From Iamia sp035765045 (GTDB lineage Bacteria; Actinomycetota; Acidimicrobiia; Acidimicrobiales; Iamiaceae): a DNA stretch of 64,000 nt. Within the stretch, counting starts at the first letter, position 1, and every line of letters begins with the position of its first letter. Under the pieces are notes generated by a model that was not told the DNA's origin, ran no database searches, and worked only from the letters and a program-made list of their open reading frames with translations. Shown one piece after another: positions 32,366 through 41,267 of the stretch. Location of the stretch: positions 1 to 64,000 of the forward strand of contig DASTYI010000085.1 in NCBI GenBank assembly GCA_035765045.1, written 5' to 3'. The position numbers and the translations under genes were made by a program.

Positions 32366-33334
32366 TCAGCGGCGGCGGGCGTCGAGGCCGGCGCGGCGGG
32401 CCTGCATCGGCTGCTCGCGCCAGGTCGAGGCCCGGTAGTCGTCGAGCGGCTCCCCGGTCGGCGAGCCCGCCGGCCACCGGTAGAGCCGCGACGCCGTGCC
32501 CCCGAGCACCGCGGCCCGCTCGTCGTCGGTGAGCGACGGCGCCAGGGCCACGGCGTAGAGGGCCTCGGCCCAGGTGTGGTGCTCGCGCAAATGGGTGACG
32601 TCGCCGGCCCACAGCACCCGGTCGGCGCCGTAGGCGTCGACGAAGCGGCGCAGCCACGGCTCGACGTCGGCGAACGGGAACCGCTCGGCCGACAGCGTCG
32701 GGGCGTGGGCCCACTGGACGGCGACGTTGGGGAGCTCGGCGTAGGCCAGCCCGTGCTCGAGCGTCGACGGGCGGCGCAGCCCGGCGGCCTCATCGGCGGC
32801 CGACAGGAGGATGACCCCGCAGTGGTCGACGACGAAGCGCACCTCCTCGAACCGCTGCATCAGCGGGAAGAGGAGGTCCTTGCGGCGGGCCACGTCGGTG
32901 CTGGCCACGATGACCTTGACCGGCACGTCGTGGCGCCCGACGGCGGCGAAGAGCCGGTCGTAGGCGCCCGCCTCCAGGGCCTGGTCGTCGCCGTGGTTCG
33001 GGTAGAGGACGACCCGGATCGCCACCTGCTGGGGGTTGGCGGCGATGGCGGCGACCTCGTCGTCGAGCGCCGGGTCGTCGCGGTCGACCCACCCGGTGTA
33101 GGCGAAGCGGTCGGGGAAGCGGGCCACCGCCTCGGTCGAGAAGGGGTAGGTGTGGCGGACGGTCCCGTCGGGCCGCCGGTAGTGCGGCAGCCGCACCCCG
33201 TCGCGGTCCATCCCCCACCACTCGTCGATGACGACGCCGTCGACCCCGACGGCGTCCATGGCCGCCACCGCGGCGTCGACCGACCCGAGCAGGTTCAGGT
33301 GGACCTGGGCGTCGATCACGGGGGCTACTGCCAC
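32366..33334 (-). CDS. Amidohydrolase-2 (ACMSD-like) family protein, first copy
   Basis: 322 residues. It begins VIDAQVHLNLLGSVDAAVAA, the amidohydrolase-2 N-terminal metal motif in a D-A-x-V-H form. EVRFVVDHCGVI supplies a conserved His and RVLWAGDVTHL the late active-site Asp. These enzymes hydrolyse or decarboxylate aromatic acids or C-C bonds with Zn or Mn. GTG at 33334 overlaps the permease stop and follows GGAGAGG by 11 nt; GTG 33319 is an alternative. The protein sits inside the 8-gene catabolic operon. Confidence 0.8.
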   Translation of the reverse strand: MAVAPVIDAQVHLNLLGSVDAAVAAMDAVGVDGVVIDEWWGMDRDGVRLPHYRRPDGTVRHTYPFSTEAVARFPDRFAYTGWVDRDDPALDDEVAAIAANPQQVAIRVVLYPNHGDDQALEAGAYDRLFAAVGRHDVPVKVIVASTDVARRKDLLFPLMQRFEEVRFVVDHCGVILLSAADEAAGLRRPSTLEHGLAYAELPNVAVQWAHAPTLSAERFPFADVEPWLRRFVDAYGADRVLWAGDVTHLREHHTWAEALYAVALAPSLTDDERAAVLGGTASRLYRWPAGSPTGEPLDDYRASTWREQPMQARRAGLDARRR

Positions 33335-34161
33335 CGGAGCAGCCACCTCTCCAGCAGGTCCAGGCCCACCGACAGCAGGCTCGACATCAGGGCCAGCACG
33401 AGGAGGATGGCGAAGACGCCGCTCGTGTTGAACACCCCGCCGAAGCGGACGATCGACACGCCGAGCCCGTCGCGGGCGGCGACCATCTCGGTGGCCACCA
33501 CGCCGAGCAGCGAGTAGGTCAGCGCCAGGCGGATGCCGGCGAAGATGCTCGGCACCGAGGCCGGCAGCACCACCCGCAGGAAGGCCCGGTGCTTGGGCAC
33601 GCCCATCAGGTGCGACACGGTCAGCATGTCGGGGTCGACGCTCTTCACCCCGGCCCGGGCCGAGAACAGCGTGATGAACACGACGAGCGACACCGCCACC
33701 GCCACCTTCGACGAGGTGGTGATGCCGAACCAGATGATGCACAGCGGGGCCAGGGCGATCCGGGGCACCGAGTTGAGCGGCACCAGCAGCGGGCCGACCG
33801 CCGCGTTGAGCCGGGGCAGGGCGGCGAGGGCGAGGCCGATGGCGACGCCGGCGGGCACGCCGATGGCCAGGGCGTAGACCATGGCCTTGACGGTGGCGAA
33901 GCCGTCGTCGACCAGCGAGCCGCTGCGGTACAGCTCGACCAGCTCGTCCCAGATCAGGGTGGGGGCGCTGAGGGTGTCGGCGTCGATCCAGCCGTTGCGG
34001 GAGGCGATCTCCCACACCCCGAGCAGCACGGTGACCAGCGCCAGCGGGGCGACGACGCCGTAGAGCCGGCCGCTGGTGCGACCGGGGCGGGACGTCGCCG
34101 CCACCCGGGCCTCGACCGGGGCGTCGGCGGGGGTGGCGTCGGGGGCGAGGGCGGCGGTCAC
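33325..34161 (-). CDS. ABC transporter permease (SsuC/TauC-like)
   Basis: 278 residues with six predicted membrane helices. It carries the inner-membrane EAA-type loop ACGVPKH-like block: SHLMGVPKHRAFLRVVLPAS followed by VPSIFAGIRLAL, the cytoplasmic loop that contacts the ATPase. The family imports sulfonates, nitrate, thiamine precursors or aromatic acids. GTG at 34161 overlaps the ATPase stop (GTGA). With the ATPase and lipoprotein it makes a complete importer. Confidence 0.9.
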   Translation of the reverse strand: MTAALAPDATPADAPVEARVAATSRPGRTSGRLYGVVAPLALVTVLLGVWEIASRNGWIDADTLSAPTLIWDELVELYRSGSLVDDGFATVKAMVYALAIGVPAGVAIGLALAALPRLNAAVGPLLVPLNSVPRIALAPLCIIWFGITTSSKVAVAVSLVVFITLFSARAGVKSVDPDMLTVSHLMGVPKHRAFLRVVLPASVPSIFAGIRLALTYSLLGVVATEMVAARDGLGVSIVRFGGVFNTSGVFAILLVLALMSSLLSVGLDLLERWLLRWQ

Positions 34162-35054
34162 GACCCGGCCTCCACGTTCACGTCGCCCTCCAGCACGTCG
34201 AACAGCGACTGGTACAGCACCCGGAACTCATGGGTGAACATCATCTCCGACAGGTGCTCGCCCCGCGGGCGGGGCAGGTCGACCATCTGGTCGACGGCCA
34301 CCCGGCCCGGCCGGGGCAGCATCACGATCAGCCGGTCGGCGAGGAGCAGCGCCTCCTGGAGGTCGTGGGTGACGAAGACGACCGTCTGGCGCTCGGCCCC
34401 CTCGCCCTCCCAGATCCGCAGGAACTCGCGCTGGAGGGTGAGCTTGGTGCGGGCGTCGAGGGCGGCGAAGGGCTCGTCCATCAGCAGCACGTCGGGCTGG
34501 ACGGCCAGGGTCCGGGCCAGGGCGGCCCGCTGGCGCATGCCCTGCGAGAGCTGCCGGGGGTAGGCCGAGGCGAAGTCGCTCAGCCCCACCAGCTCCAGCA
34601 GCTCGGTCGAGCGCCGACGGCGCTCCTCGCGGGGCACCTTGCGGTGCTCCAGCCCGAACTCGACGTTGCGGCGGATCGTCCGCCACGGCAGCAGGCCGTC
34701 GCGGGCGAGCATGTAGCCGGTCGTCGGCAGCGGCCGGGTGGGCACCTGGCCGCTGACCTCCAGCGACCCGTGGGTCGGCTGGATGGCGCCGGCGATCAGG
34801 TTGAGCAGCGTCGTCTTGCCGCACCCGCTGGCGCCGACGATGGCGACGAACTGCCCGACCGGGATCTCCAGGTCGACCTGGGCCAGGGCGGTGGTGCCCG
34901 TCGGCTGGCCGGCCCGCCCGGCGAAGGCCATCGACACCCCCCGGACCGAGATCGCCGACGGCACCCCGCCGGCCCCCGTCCCCGGTCGCAGCTCCGGGGA
35001 CGGGGGGCCGGGGGCGGCCGCTGCCGTGTCCAGGGTCGTGGTGGTCTCCAGCAC
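34158..35054 (-). CDS. ABC transporter ATP-binding protein (SsuB/TauB-like)
   Basis: 298 residues. Walker A is IVGASGCGKTTLLNLIAGA, the Q-loop is GYMLARDGLLPWRT, where the usual Gln is replaced by Leu-Ala just before the RDGLLPW motif, the signature is YPRQLSQGMRQRAALARTLA, Walker B is DVLLMDEPFAALDARTK and the H-loop His is in FVTHDLQEAL. An N-terminal extension of about 45 residues is Thr/Ala/Pro-rich. GTG at 35054 has GAGGAG about 8 nt upstream. The altered Q-loop residue is notable but the RDxLLPW context is normal for this subfamily. Confidence 0.92.
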   Translation of the reverse strand: MLETTTTLDTAAAAPGPPSPELRPGTGAGGVPSAISVRGVSMAFAGRAGQPTGTTALAQVDLEIPVGQFVAIVGASGCGKTTLLNLIAGAIQPTHGSLEVSGQVPTRPLPTTGYMLARDGLLPWRTIRRNVEFGLEHRKVPREERRRRSTELLELVGLSDFASAYPRQLSQGMRQRAALARTLAVQPDVLLMDEPFAALDARTKLTLQREFLRIWEGEGAERQTVVFVTHDLQEALLLADRLIVMLPRPGRVAVDQMVDLPRPRGEHLSEMMFTHEFRVLYQSLFDVLEGDVNVEAGS

Positions 35055-35083
35055 GGGCGTGCTCCTCGTTCGTTCGGTCCGGG

Positions 35084-36130
35084 TCAGAGCTCGAAGGCGA
35101 GCTCGTCGCAGGTGGGCACGGGGTCCTCGAGGGTGCCGCCCTGGCGGCTCAGCTCGAGGGCCCGGTCGAGGCTGTCGCACTCGACGCCGGTGTCGAAGAA
35201 GCGGATGGCGTCCGAGCCGACCACGTCCTCGATCACCTCGGGCGACAGCTCGTACTCGTCGGCCAGGACGTCGTCGAGGCCGCCGTTGGGGGCCTCGGCC
35301 TCCATGAACTCGTAGACGTCGGCCAGGGCGGCGCAGAAGTCGCCGGCCGCCTCGGTGTTCTCCTCCAGCCACTCCCGGGGGGCGCCGTAGGCGGTGAAGA
35401 TGGCGTCGCGCCGCTCCTCGGGACCGTCCTCGGTGGTCACGAAGACCTCCTTGTAGTCACCGGTGGTGAGCAGCTGGTTCGACACGAAGGGGGCGGCGTA
35501 GAGCACGTCCACCTGGCCCGAGTCGAGCGCCGCGACCTGCGAGGCGCCGACGCCGGTGGCGATCAGGGTGACGTCGCCGGGGTCGACGCCGGCCAGCTCG
35601 AACATCGCCTGCATGGTGGCGTCCTGCGAGCCGCCCAGGGCGGCCAGGCCCATCGTCTTGCCGGCGAGGGCCTCGACGGTGGCGGTGAAGTCCTCGCCGT
35701 CGGCCTCGGGGATGTCGCTGTCGATCGGGGCGACCCACGACGAGACCTCGCGCTGCTGCCCGCCGCAGAAGATGGGCACGTCCTGGCCGGCCTGCTGGGT
35801 GGCGGCGAAGAAGTTGGGCACCTGGTGGATCATGTCGACCGAGCCCGACGAGAGCGCCGCCACCAGCGTGTTGGGGGCGACGTTGACCAGCTCGGCGTCG
35901 ATGCCGTGCTCCTCGAAGATGCCCTGCTCGACCCCGATGACGAGCGGGAGCACCACGGCGCTGCCCTGGCTCATGCCGATCTTGATCGAGACCGTCTCGG
36001 CGCTGGGGCTGCTGCCGCCGTCGTCGTTCCCGCCGTCGGCGGTGTCGTCGTCGTCGCCACCCCCGCAGGCGGCGATGGTGAGGACGGCGGCCAGGGCGAG
36101 GGCGCCGAGCTTGGTGGGGATGCGGTTCAC
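35084..36130 (-). CDS. ABC transporter substrate-binding lipoprotein (NMT1/SsuA-like)
   Basis: 348 residues. Lipoprotein signal: LGALALAAVLTIAACGGG with the lipobox Cys at about residue 22, followed by an acidic Gly/Asp linker. The mature protein has IKIGMSQGSAVVLPLVIGVE, then FEEHGIDAELVNVAPN and SGSVDMIHQVPNFFAATQQA, the pattern of SsuA/ThiY-like type II binding proteins. It delivers the import substrate to the permease. GTG at 36130 is the start. A gap of 135 bp separates it from the VOC gene upstream, so an internal promoter is possible. Confidence 0.9.
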   Translation of the reverse strand: MNRIPTKLGALALAAVLTIAACGGGDDDDTADGGNDDGGSSPSAETVSIKIGMSQGSAVVLPLVIGVEQGIFEEHGIDAELVNVAPNTLVAALSSGSVDMIHQVPNFFAATQQAGQDVPIFCGGQQREVSSWVAPIDSDIPEADGEDFTATVEALAGKTMGLAALGGSQDATMQAMFELAGVDPGDVTLIATGVGASQVAALDSGQVDVLYAAPFVSNQLLTTGDYKEVFVTTEDGPEERRDAIFTAYGAPREWLEENTEAAGDFCAALADVYEFMEAEAPNGGLDDVLADEYELSPEVIEDVVGSDAIRFFDTGVECDSLDRALELSRQGGTLEDPVPTCDELAFEL

Positions 36131-36265
36131 GTGGTCTCCAGTTGGAAGAGGGCGGCACGGACCAGGGGCCTCCGTCGGAGGTCCTGCTCGGCGTGTCGAT
36201 GGGATGGGTGGCGGCGCCGGGGCGCCGGGGGGTTCGTCCGGGGCGGGGGTCGCCGGACGGTGGCG

Positions 36266-37234
36266 TCAGCGCGCCGGGGGGGCGTCGGGGCGGCGGTCCA
36301 CGAAGGGCCGGGACGTGGGCTCGAACAGCTCCAGCAGGTGGCCGTTGGGGTCGGCCACCACGCTGACCCGCCGCTCGCCGACCGGGTCGTCGACCTTCCA
36401 GGTGGCGATGTCGCCGAGGGGGCCCTCGACCCGGCCGGCGCACCGGTCGAGCAGGCGGGCGTGGACGGCGTCGAGGTCGGCCACCTCGATCGCCACCCGG
36501 CTGATGCCGACCTTGTTGGCCGGCGGCGTCGCCGGCTCGGCCGGCTCGACCAGCAGGCTCTTCGAGCAGTCGAGCGAGAACCGCCGGTCGCCGTGGCCAC
36601 GGAAGAAGTTGGAGTCGAAGTGGGCCACGTCGGCGCCCGGCCCCTGCGAGGCGGGGACCGGGGCGGGCACCGTGCTGTTCATCCAGTGCTCCAACCCGAT
36701 CACGTCGCGGTAGAAGGCGACGGTGTCGGCCACCGAGATGGTGGCCAGGCAGGTGTGGAACAGCCGCTCGACCCGCGTCCCCGGGAAGTTCAGGAACGAG
36801 ACGATGACGCCGTCCGGGTCGAGCACGGTGAAGTAGCTCCGCACCGTCACCGCGTTGGTGAGCACGGCGCCGGCCGCCTCCAGCTGGGCCTTCTTGGCCG
36901 CGGGGTCGGGGTAGGCGATGCCGAGCTTGACGATCCCGTGGTCCATGAAGGTCGGGATCGCCGCACCGACGGGCCCGGGCCGCTGCCACTCGACGAGGTG
37001 GAGGGCCACCGGGTCACCCCCGGTGGGGTCCTCCAGCACCGCCCCGCGGAACGCCCCGACCTCGTCGTCGAGGGGCAGCGGGGCGAGCGGCTGCTCGGGG
37101 GCCGTGGTGGTGGCCACCTGCCGGAGCGACGAGACCGCCTCGTAGAACGCCACCGACCGGTCGAGGTCGGTGACGTTCACGACGACGTGCGAGATCCTCC
37201 GCACGTGTCCGGTCGCCCCGGGCGCCGACGTCAT
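36266..37234 (-). CDS. Two-domain VOC-family enzyme (extradiol dioxygenase-like)
   Basis: 322 residues with two VOC modules. Module 1 begins RRISHVVVNVTDLDRSVAFY; module 2 begins LFHTCLATISVADTVAFYRD and ends VVADPNGHLLELFEP with the terminal Glu ligand. VGISRVAIEVADLDAVHARL forms the second half of module 2. Candidate metal ligands are His in FHTCLA and Glu in LLELF. Two-domain VOC proteins include extradiol dioxygenases and hydroxyphenylpyruvate dioxygenase-like enzymes, but the usual second His is not obvious. It lies 2 nt after the amidohydrolase stop. Confidence 0.8.
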   Translation of the reverse strand: MTSAPGATGHVRRISHVVVNVTDLDRSVAFYEAVSSLRQVATTTAPEQPLAPLPLDDEVGAFRGAVLEDPTGGDPVALHLVEWQRPGPVGAAIPTFMDHGIVKLGIAYPDPAAKKAQLEAAGAVLTNAVTVRSYFTVLDPDGVIVSFLNFPGTRVERLFHTCLATISVADTVAFYRDVIGLEHWMNSTVPAPVPASQGPGADVAHFDSNFFRGHGDRRFSLDCSKSLLVEPAEPATPPANKVGISRVAIEVADLDAVHARLLDRCAGRVEGPLGDIATWKVDDPVGERRVSVVADPNGHLLELFEPTSRPFVDRRPDAPPAR

Positions 37235-37236
37235 CG

Positions 37237-38406
37237 TCAGCGCTCGCCGGCCAGGAGGGCGGCCAGGTTCCCGCCGTAGAAGCCCTCACCGATGGCCGGG
37301 TCGACCTCGACCGAGCGCCGCTTGAACTCCTCGAAGGGGTCGTCGAGCCCCTCGGGGTGCGGGTAGTCGCCGCCGTAGGCCAGCTGCCCGGGGCAGGTGC
37401 CGAGCAGCGAGGCGTCGGCGTCGGACGGGAAGCTGCACACCAGCATCACCTGCTCGCGCAGGTAGTCGCCGGGGAGGCGGGGCAGGTCGGAGTAGACCTC
37501 GCCGGCCAGCTCGGTGTACTTGCCCCACGAGCCGTCGACCCGCTGGCACAGCTGCGGGAACCAGTCGGCGCCGAACTCGGCCACGAGGATCCGGAGGTCC
37601 GGGTACTTCTCGAACACGCCGTTGACGGCCAGGTCGACCAGCCCGATCTGGGGCGAGACCCGGGTGAACAGGTGGGGCACCAGCTTGAACAGGGCCCGGG
37701 TGTCGTTGTCGGCCCAGCTCTCGAAGTCGTCGAGCACCCGGCGGTTGTTGTTGCTCACGTGCCAGGCGGGCATGACGTCGTACTCGACGAAGAGCCGCCA
37801 CACGTGGTCGACGTCAGGGTGCGAGAGCCGCTTGCCGTCGACCAGCATCGGCGTGAACAGGGCCAGGCGGACCCCGCCGTCGCGCAGGGTGCGGAGCTGC
37901 TCCTCCAGCCAGTCCTCGCCGGCGTCGAGCCGGATGTGGCCGGCCGGGTGGAGCCGCCCGCCGCTGTCGGTCACCAGGTCGGCGCAGTAGCGGTTCCAGG
38001 CCGCGTGGTTGACCTTCGAGGCCTCCATGTCGTCCCACAGGTCGGGCTCCCACTGGAAGCCCCACTGGTTGAACACGACGGCCTCGTCGATGTGCCACTC
38101 GTCGAGCTTCCCGACCCGGGCCTTGGGGCTCCAGAACTCCTCGGGCATCTCGTCGTAGGTGGGCGTCGGGTTGGGCAGGCCCTTGAGGTGGCCCTGGCGG
38201 AACTGGCCGATGGCGGTGAAGTCGCCCCCGGTCGGCCCGGCGACCCAGGCGGGGCGCTCGAGCGAGCGACCGGCGAGCGTCACCCACGAGTAGCCGAGGG
38301 CGTCGGTCTCGATCGACAGGGCCCGGTCCTGGTCGGCGGCCGGCGTGTAGTCCTTCCACATCGAGCGGGGCTCGTAGATGTGGCTGTCACCATCGATGAT
38401 TGTCAT
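37237..38406 (-). CDS. Amidohydrolase-2 family protein, second copy
   Basis: 389 residues. The N-terminus TIIDGDSHIYEPRSMWKDYT carries the D-x-D-x-H-x-x-E/P metal motif of this subgroup. LVAEFGADWFPQLCQRVD and QLAYGGDYPHPEGLDDPF (late Asp plus SDYPH-type motif) complete the active site. The subgroup is abundant in actinobacterial catabolic loci. Members characterised include decarboxylases and hydrolases acting on aromatic or alicyclic acids. ATG at 38406 is the first gene of the 8-gene operon. Its promoter lies under the operator at 38513, leaving a leader of roughly 75 nt. Confidence 0.87.
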   Translation of the reverse strand: MTIIDGDSHIYEPRSMWKDYTPAADQDRALSIETDALGYSWVTLAGRSLERPAWVAGPTGGDFTAIGQFRQGHLKGLPNPTPTYDEMPEEFWSPKARVGKLDEWHIDEAVVFNQWGFQWEPDLWDDMEASKVNHAAWNRYCADLVTDSGGRLHPAGHIRLDAGEDWLEEQLRTLRDGGVRLALFTPMLVDGKRLSHPDVDHVWRLFVEYDVMPAWHVSNNNRRVLDDFESWADNDTRALFKLVPHLFTRVSPQIGLVDLAVNGVFEKYPDLRILVAEFGADWFPQLCQRVDGSWGKYTELAGEVYSDLPRLPGDYLREQVMLVCSFPSDADASLLGTCPGQLAYGGDYPHPEGLDDPFEEFKRRSVEVDPAIGEGFYGGNLAALLAGER

Positions 38407-38512
38407 GAGACCCCCGTGGCGGTGTCTGGTCGCAGGAGCGGAGGCAGCGGTGGACGACCTCGCGCCCCCCTCCGGCGTTACCTTCGTCACCCTAGTGATG
38501 GCCGGCACACGA

Positions 38513-38530
38513 GTCAACACTTGTGTTGAC
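38513..38530. promoter_or_regulatory. TetR-type operator 2, divergent promoter of operon and regulator
   Basis: GTCAACACTTGTGTTGAC, palindromic except for two central bases. On minus, TTGACT and TAGGGT (38489-38494) are 17 bp apart and face the amidohydrolase operon. On plus, TTGACG faces the TetR gene with only a poor -10 (CACCCT at 38549-38554). Its location between the regulator and a target suggests autoregulation. Confidence 0.85.
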
Positions 38531-38608
38531 GATTGTTCGGCGGGGCGTCACCCTGTCCCCGCTAACGTCGCCCGCCCGCGACACCTCGACGAGGGAACCG
38601 GAGCACCC

Positions 38609-39313
38609 ATGAGCCCTGCCCGAACGGCATCGAAGAAGCCCGCGACCAGCGACGACGCCCCCCCGGTGAGCGCCATCTCGCTGCGCCGGAAGCGGCGACG
38701 GGACTCGGCCAACGCCCGCTCCGACACCCGCTGGACGTCGATCCTCGACGCCGCCGCCACCGTCTTCCACCGGCGCGGCTACGCGGCCACGACCCTCGAC
38801 GAGATCGCCGACGAGGTCGGCATCAACCGGGCCAGCCTCTACTACTACGTCGGCACCAAGGCCGACCTGCTGGCCGCCATCGTCAAGGAGCCGCTGTCCC
38901 GCTTCGCCACCGCCCTCGAGGAGGTGGCCGCCCGCGACGTCCCGCCCCGCGAGACGGTCCGGCTGCTCGTCGTCACCCACATGGAGCTGCTGGCCGAGAG
39001 CTACCCGCAGCTGATGATCTACCTGGGCGAGAACCTGCACCGGGAGGACCCGGACATGGCCGCCCTGGTGCGCCGGAACGGCCAGCGCCACATCAAGCTG
39101 CTGGCCGACGCCATCCAGCAGTGCAAGGACGACGGCGAGTTCCGCGACGACCTCGACGCCCGCCTCGCCGCCATGGGCATCCTCGGCATGTGCAACGACG
39201 TCCGCCACTGGTGGTCGCCGGGCCGCAAGAGCCTCCCCGAGCTGGGCGAGCTCTTCGCCTCGATGGTCATCGACGGCCTCGCCACCCGCCCCCCCACCCG
39301 CAAACGCCGCTGA
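38609..39313 (+). CDS. TetR-family repressor, probable regulator of the catabolic regulon
   Basis: 234 residues. After a basic N-terminal tail of about 45 residues comes the HTH: ILDAAATVFHRRGYAATTLD, EIADEVGINRASLYYYVGTK and ADLLAAIV, a textbook TetR domain. The C-terminal ligand domain (TVRLLVVTHMELLAESYPQL, CNDVRHWWSPG) resembles acyl-CoA-responsive regulators such as KstR2/FadR types, by inference. It is divergent from the 8-gene operon with an 18-bp palindrome between them, and the same palindrome precedes four other transcription units. Confidence 0.9.
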   Translation: MSPARTASKKPATSDDAPPVSAISLRRKRRRDSANARSDTRWTSILDAAATVFHRRGYAATTLDEIADEVGINRASLYYYVGTKADLLAAIVKEPLSRFATALEEVAARDVPPRETVRLLVVTHMELLAESYPQLMIYLGENLHREDPDMAALVRRNGQRHIKLLADAIQQCKDDGEFRDDLDARLAAMGILGMCNDVRHWWSPGRKSLPELGELFASMVIDGLATRPPTRKRR

Positions 39314-39375
39314 CCCCCACCGAACCTTGTACGGGATGGCGCCACATGCGGCGGATGCCGTCCAAGGTCGGAGGG

Positions 39376-39963
39376 TCAGGCGGGGGGTGTGCGGCCGTCG
39401 GGGGGCCACAGGGCGAGGCCCTCGTCGATCGGGACGCGGAGGCAGCGGGTCATCACGTCGACCAGGGTGTAGGTGCCGACGACGGCGACCAGCTCGTAGA
39501 GCTCGGGCTCGGTCAGGTGGTCGACCAGGCGGGCCCAGGTGGCGTCGGTGACGTCGCCGGTCCCGTCGATCTCGTCGACGGCGTCGAGCAGGGCGTGGTC
39601 GCGCTCGTCGAAGACGGCGGCGCCCTCCCGGGGGTCGCGCAGGGCGGCCAGGTGCTCGGCCGGCACCCCGGCCTCGACGGCGATCCGCCAGTGCTGGGCC
39701 CACTCGAAGGCCGACCCCCGCCGCCACGCCAGCCGCATCACCACCAGCTCGAACGAGCGGGCGTCGAGGCAGGTGCGGAAGCGTAGGTCGGTCAGCACGT
39801 CGTAGAGGGCCTTGGCGTACTTGGGGCGCCCCAGGTACACCCGCCAGACGGGCTGCTCGACGTACCAGCCGGTGACGCCGTGACGGTCCCCCACCGCCCG
39901 GGCCTCCTCGACGGTCAGCATCGTGATGCCCTCGCGGGCGGTGGCCGCAGCGGTGTCGGCCAT
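39376..39963 (-). CDS. Carboxymuconolactone decarboxylase (CMD)-family protein
   Basis: 195 residues. The segment TCLDARSFELVVMRLAWRRG and then SAFEWAQHWRIAVEAGV matches the E-x2-x-A-x3-x8-E-W-x2-H motif of AhpD/CMD-like proteins lacking the Cys pair of AhpD. LTEPELYELVAVVGTYTLVD follows. Most relatives are decarboxylases or hydro-lyase-like enzymes of unknown substrate linked to CoA catabolism. ATG at 39963 overlaps the amidohydrolase stop by ATGA, so they are coupled. Confidence 0.85.
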   Translation of the reverse strand: MADTAAATAREGITMLTVEEARAVGDRHGVTGWYVEQPVWRVYLGRPKYAKALYDVLTDLRFRTCLDARSFELVVMRLAWRRGSAFEWAQHWRIAVEAGVPAEHLAALRDPREGAAVFDERDHALLDAVDEIDGTGDVTDATWARLVDHLTEPELYELVAVVGTYTLVDVMTRCLRVPIDEGLALWPPDGRTPPA

Positions 39964-41237
39964 CAGAAGTCGGCCGGCGGGAGCGGGTGGCGGAACAGGG
40001 CGGCGGCGTTGCCGTAGGCGATCCGGTCGGCCTCGTCGGGGGGCAGCGTGCCCAGCATCCGCTGGACGGTCGGCTGGGTGTCGGGCCACGTCGAGTCCGA
40101 GTGCGGGTAGTCGCTCTCGACCATCAGGTGGTCGACGCCGATCGTGTGGCGCAGGGCCACCCCGGCCGGGTCGTCGAGCATGCAGAAGAAGAAGCTGCGG
40201 AGGAAGACCTCGCTCGGGCTCAGCTCGGCGCTGTCCCAGAAGCCGGTGTCGCCCTTCATCGAGTGGTCGAGGACGTAGTCGAGCCGCTCGACCATCATCG
40301 GCACCCAGCTCGCCCCGCCCTCGGCCAGCACGATCTTGAGGTCCGGGTAGCGCAGCGGGATGCCCGACCAGAGCCAGTCGGCGGCGGCGACGATCGAGTT
40401 CACGGCGAACAGCGTCGTGTGCTCGGCCCGGGGGGCGTCGGCGGCCAGCACCGGCGACCAGGTCGACGAGCCGGCGTGGAGGCAGACGACCGTCCCGGTC
40501 TCCTCGCAGGCCTGGAAGAAGGGGTCCCAGTGGCCGCTGTGGAGCGACGGGTAGCGGTGCCCGACGGGGTTCTCGCTGAACGAGACGGCCTTGAAGCCGG
40601 CCGCCGCGTTGCGCCGGATCTCCTCGGCGCCGACCACCGGGTCGTCGAGCCAGGGCAGCTGGATGGGGACGATGCGGTCCGGGTAGGGGCCGGCCCACTC
40701 CTCGATGTGCCACTGGTTCCAGGCCCGCACCAGGGCCAGGCCCAGCTCCTTGTCGGGGAGCTTGGAGAAGTTGCGACCGGCGAAGCCGGGCAGGGCCGAG
40801 GGGAAGCAGACCGAGGCCCAGATGCCGTTGAGGTCCATGTCGTGGACCCGGCTGTTGATCTCCCAGCAGCCCTTGCGGATCTCGTCGAAGCGGACGGCGT
40901 CGACCGTCCAGTCCTCGACCGGCTTGCCGACCACGGCGGCCAGCCCGATGGTGGCCTGGGTGCGGGCCCCGACCTCCCAGAACTGGTTGCCGTGCTCGTC
41001 CTCGATCACCCGCGGCGCCCGGTCGACGAGGTGGTCGGGCAGCCGCCCCTCGAAGATGTCGGGGGGCTCGACGATGTGGTCGTCGACCGAGATGATCGGC
41101 CGGTGCCGGTCCCGCGGGTCGGGGTCGGGCAGCAGGGCCTTGGCCTTGCGCCGGGGGCCCGCCGGGGCACCCACGCCCGCCATCTTCTCCCACACGCTCG
41201 CGCTCTTCGCCGCCGTGGCGTCCTCGGTGCTTGCCAT
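39963..41237 (-). CDS. Amidohydrolase-2 family protein, third copy
   Basis: 424 residues. It has IISVDDHIVEPPDIFEGRLP near residue 50 (D-D-H-I-V-E-P metal motif), GAEEIRRNAAAGFKAVSFSE, VVCLHAGSSTW, KIVLAEGGASWVPMMVERLD and VDHLMVESDYPHSDSTWP. This matches a subgroup frequent in mycobacterial and Acidimicrobiia steroid or terpenoid loci, though function is rarely known. ATG at 41237 follows the -10 TACCCT by exactly 6 nt, so the message is probably leaderless. It is operon-linked to the CMD protein downstream. Confidence 0.88.
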   Translation of the reverse strand: MASTEDATAAKSASVWEKMAGVGAPAGPRRKAKALLPDPDPRDRHRPIISVDDHIVEPPDIFEGRLPDHLVDRAPRVIEDEHGNQFWEVGARTQATIGLAAVVGKPVEDWTVDAVRFDEIRKGCWEINSRVHDMDLNGIWASVCFPSALPGFAGRNFSKLPDKELGLALVRAWNQWHIEEWAGPYPDRIVPIQLPWLDDPVVGAEEIRRNAAAGFKAVSFSENPVGHRYPSLHSGHWDPFFQACEETGTVVCLHAGSSTWSPVLAADAPRAEHTTLFAVNSIVAAADWLWSGIPLRYPDLKIVLAEGGASWVPMMVERLDYVLDHSMKGDTGFWDSAELSPSEVFLRSFFFCMLDDPAGVALRHTIGVDHLMVESDYPHSDSTWPDTQPTVQRMLGTLPPDEADRIAYGNAAALFRHPLPPADF

Positions 41238-41267
41238 CACCGGAGGGTAACGGTGGACGGTCGCAAA

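Noticed and set aside
39324..39368. Hairpin ACCTTG...CAAGGT between convergent TetR and CMD genes
   Set aside because: Only six perfect outer pairs and a poorly paired interior; too weak to call a terminator with confidence.
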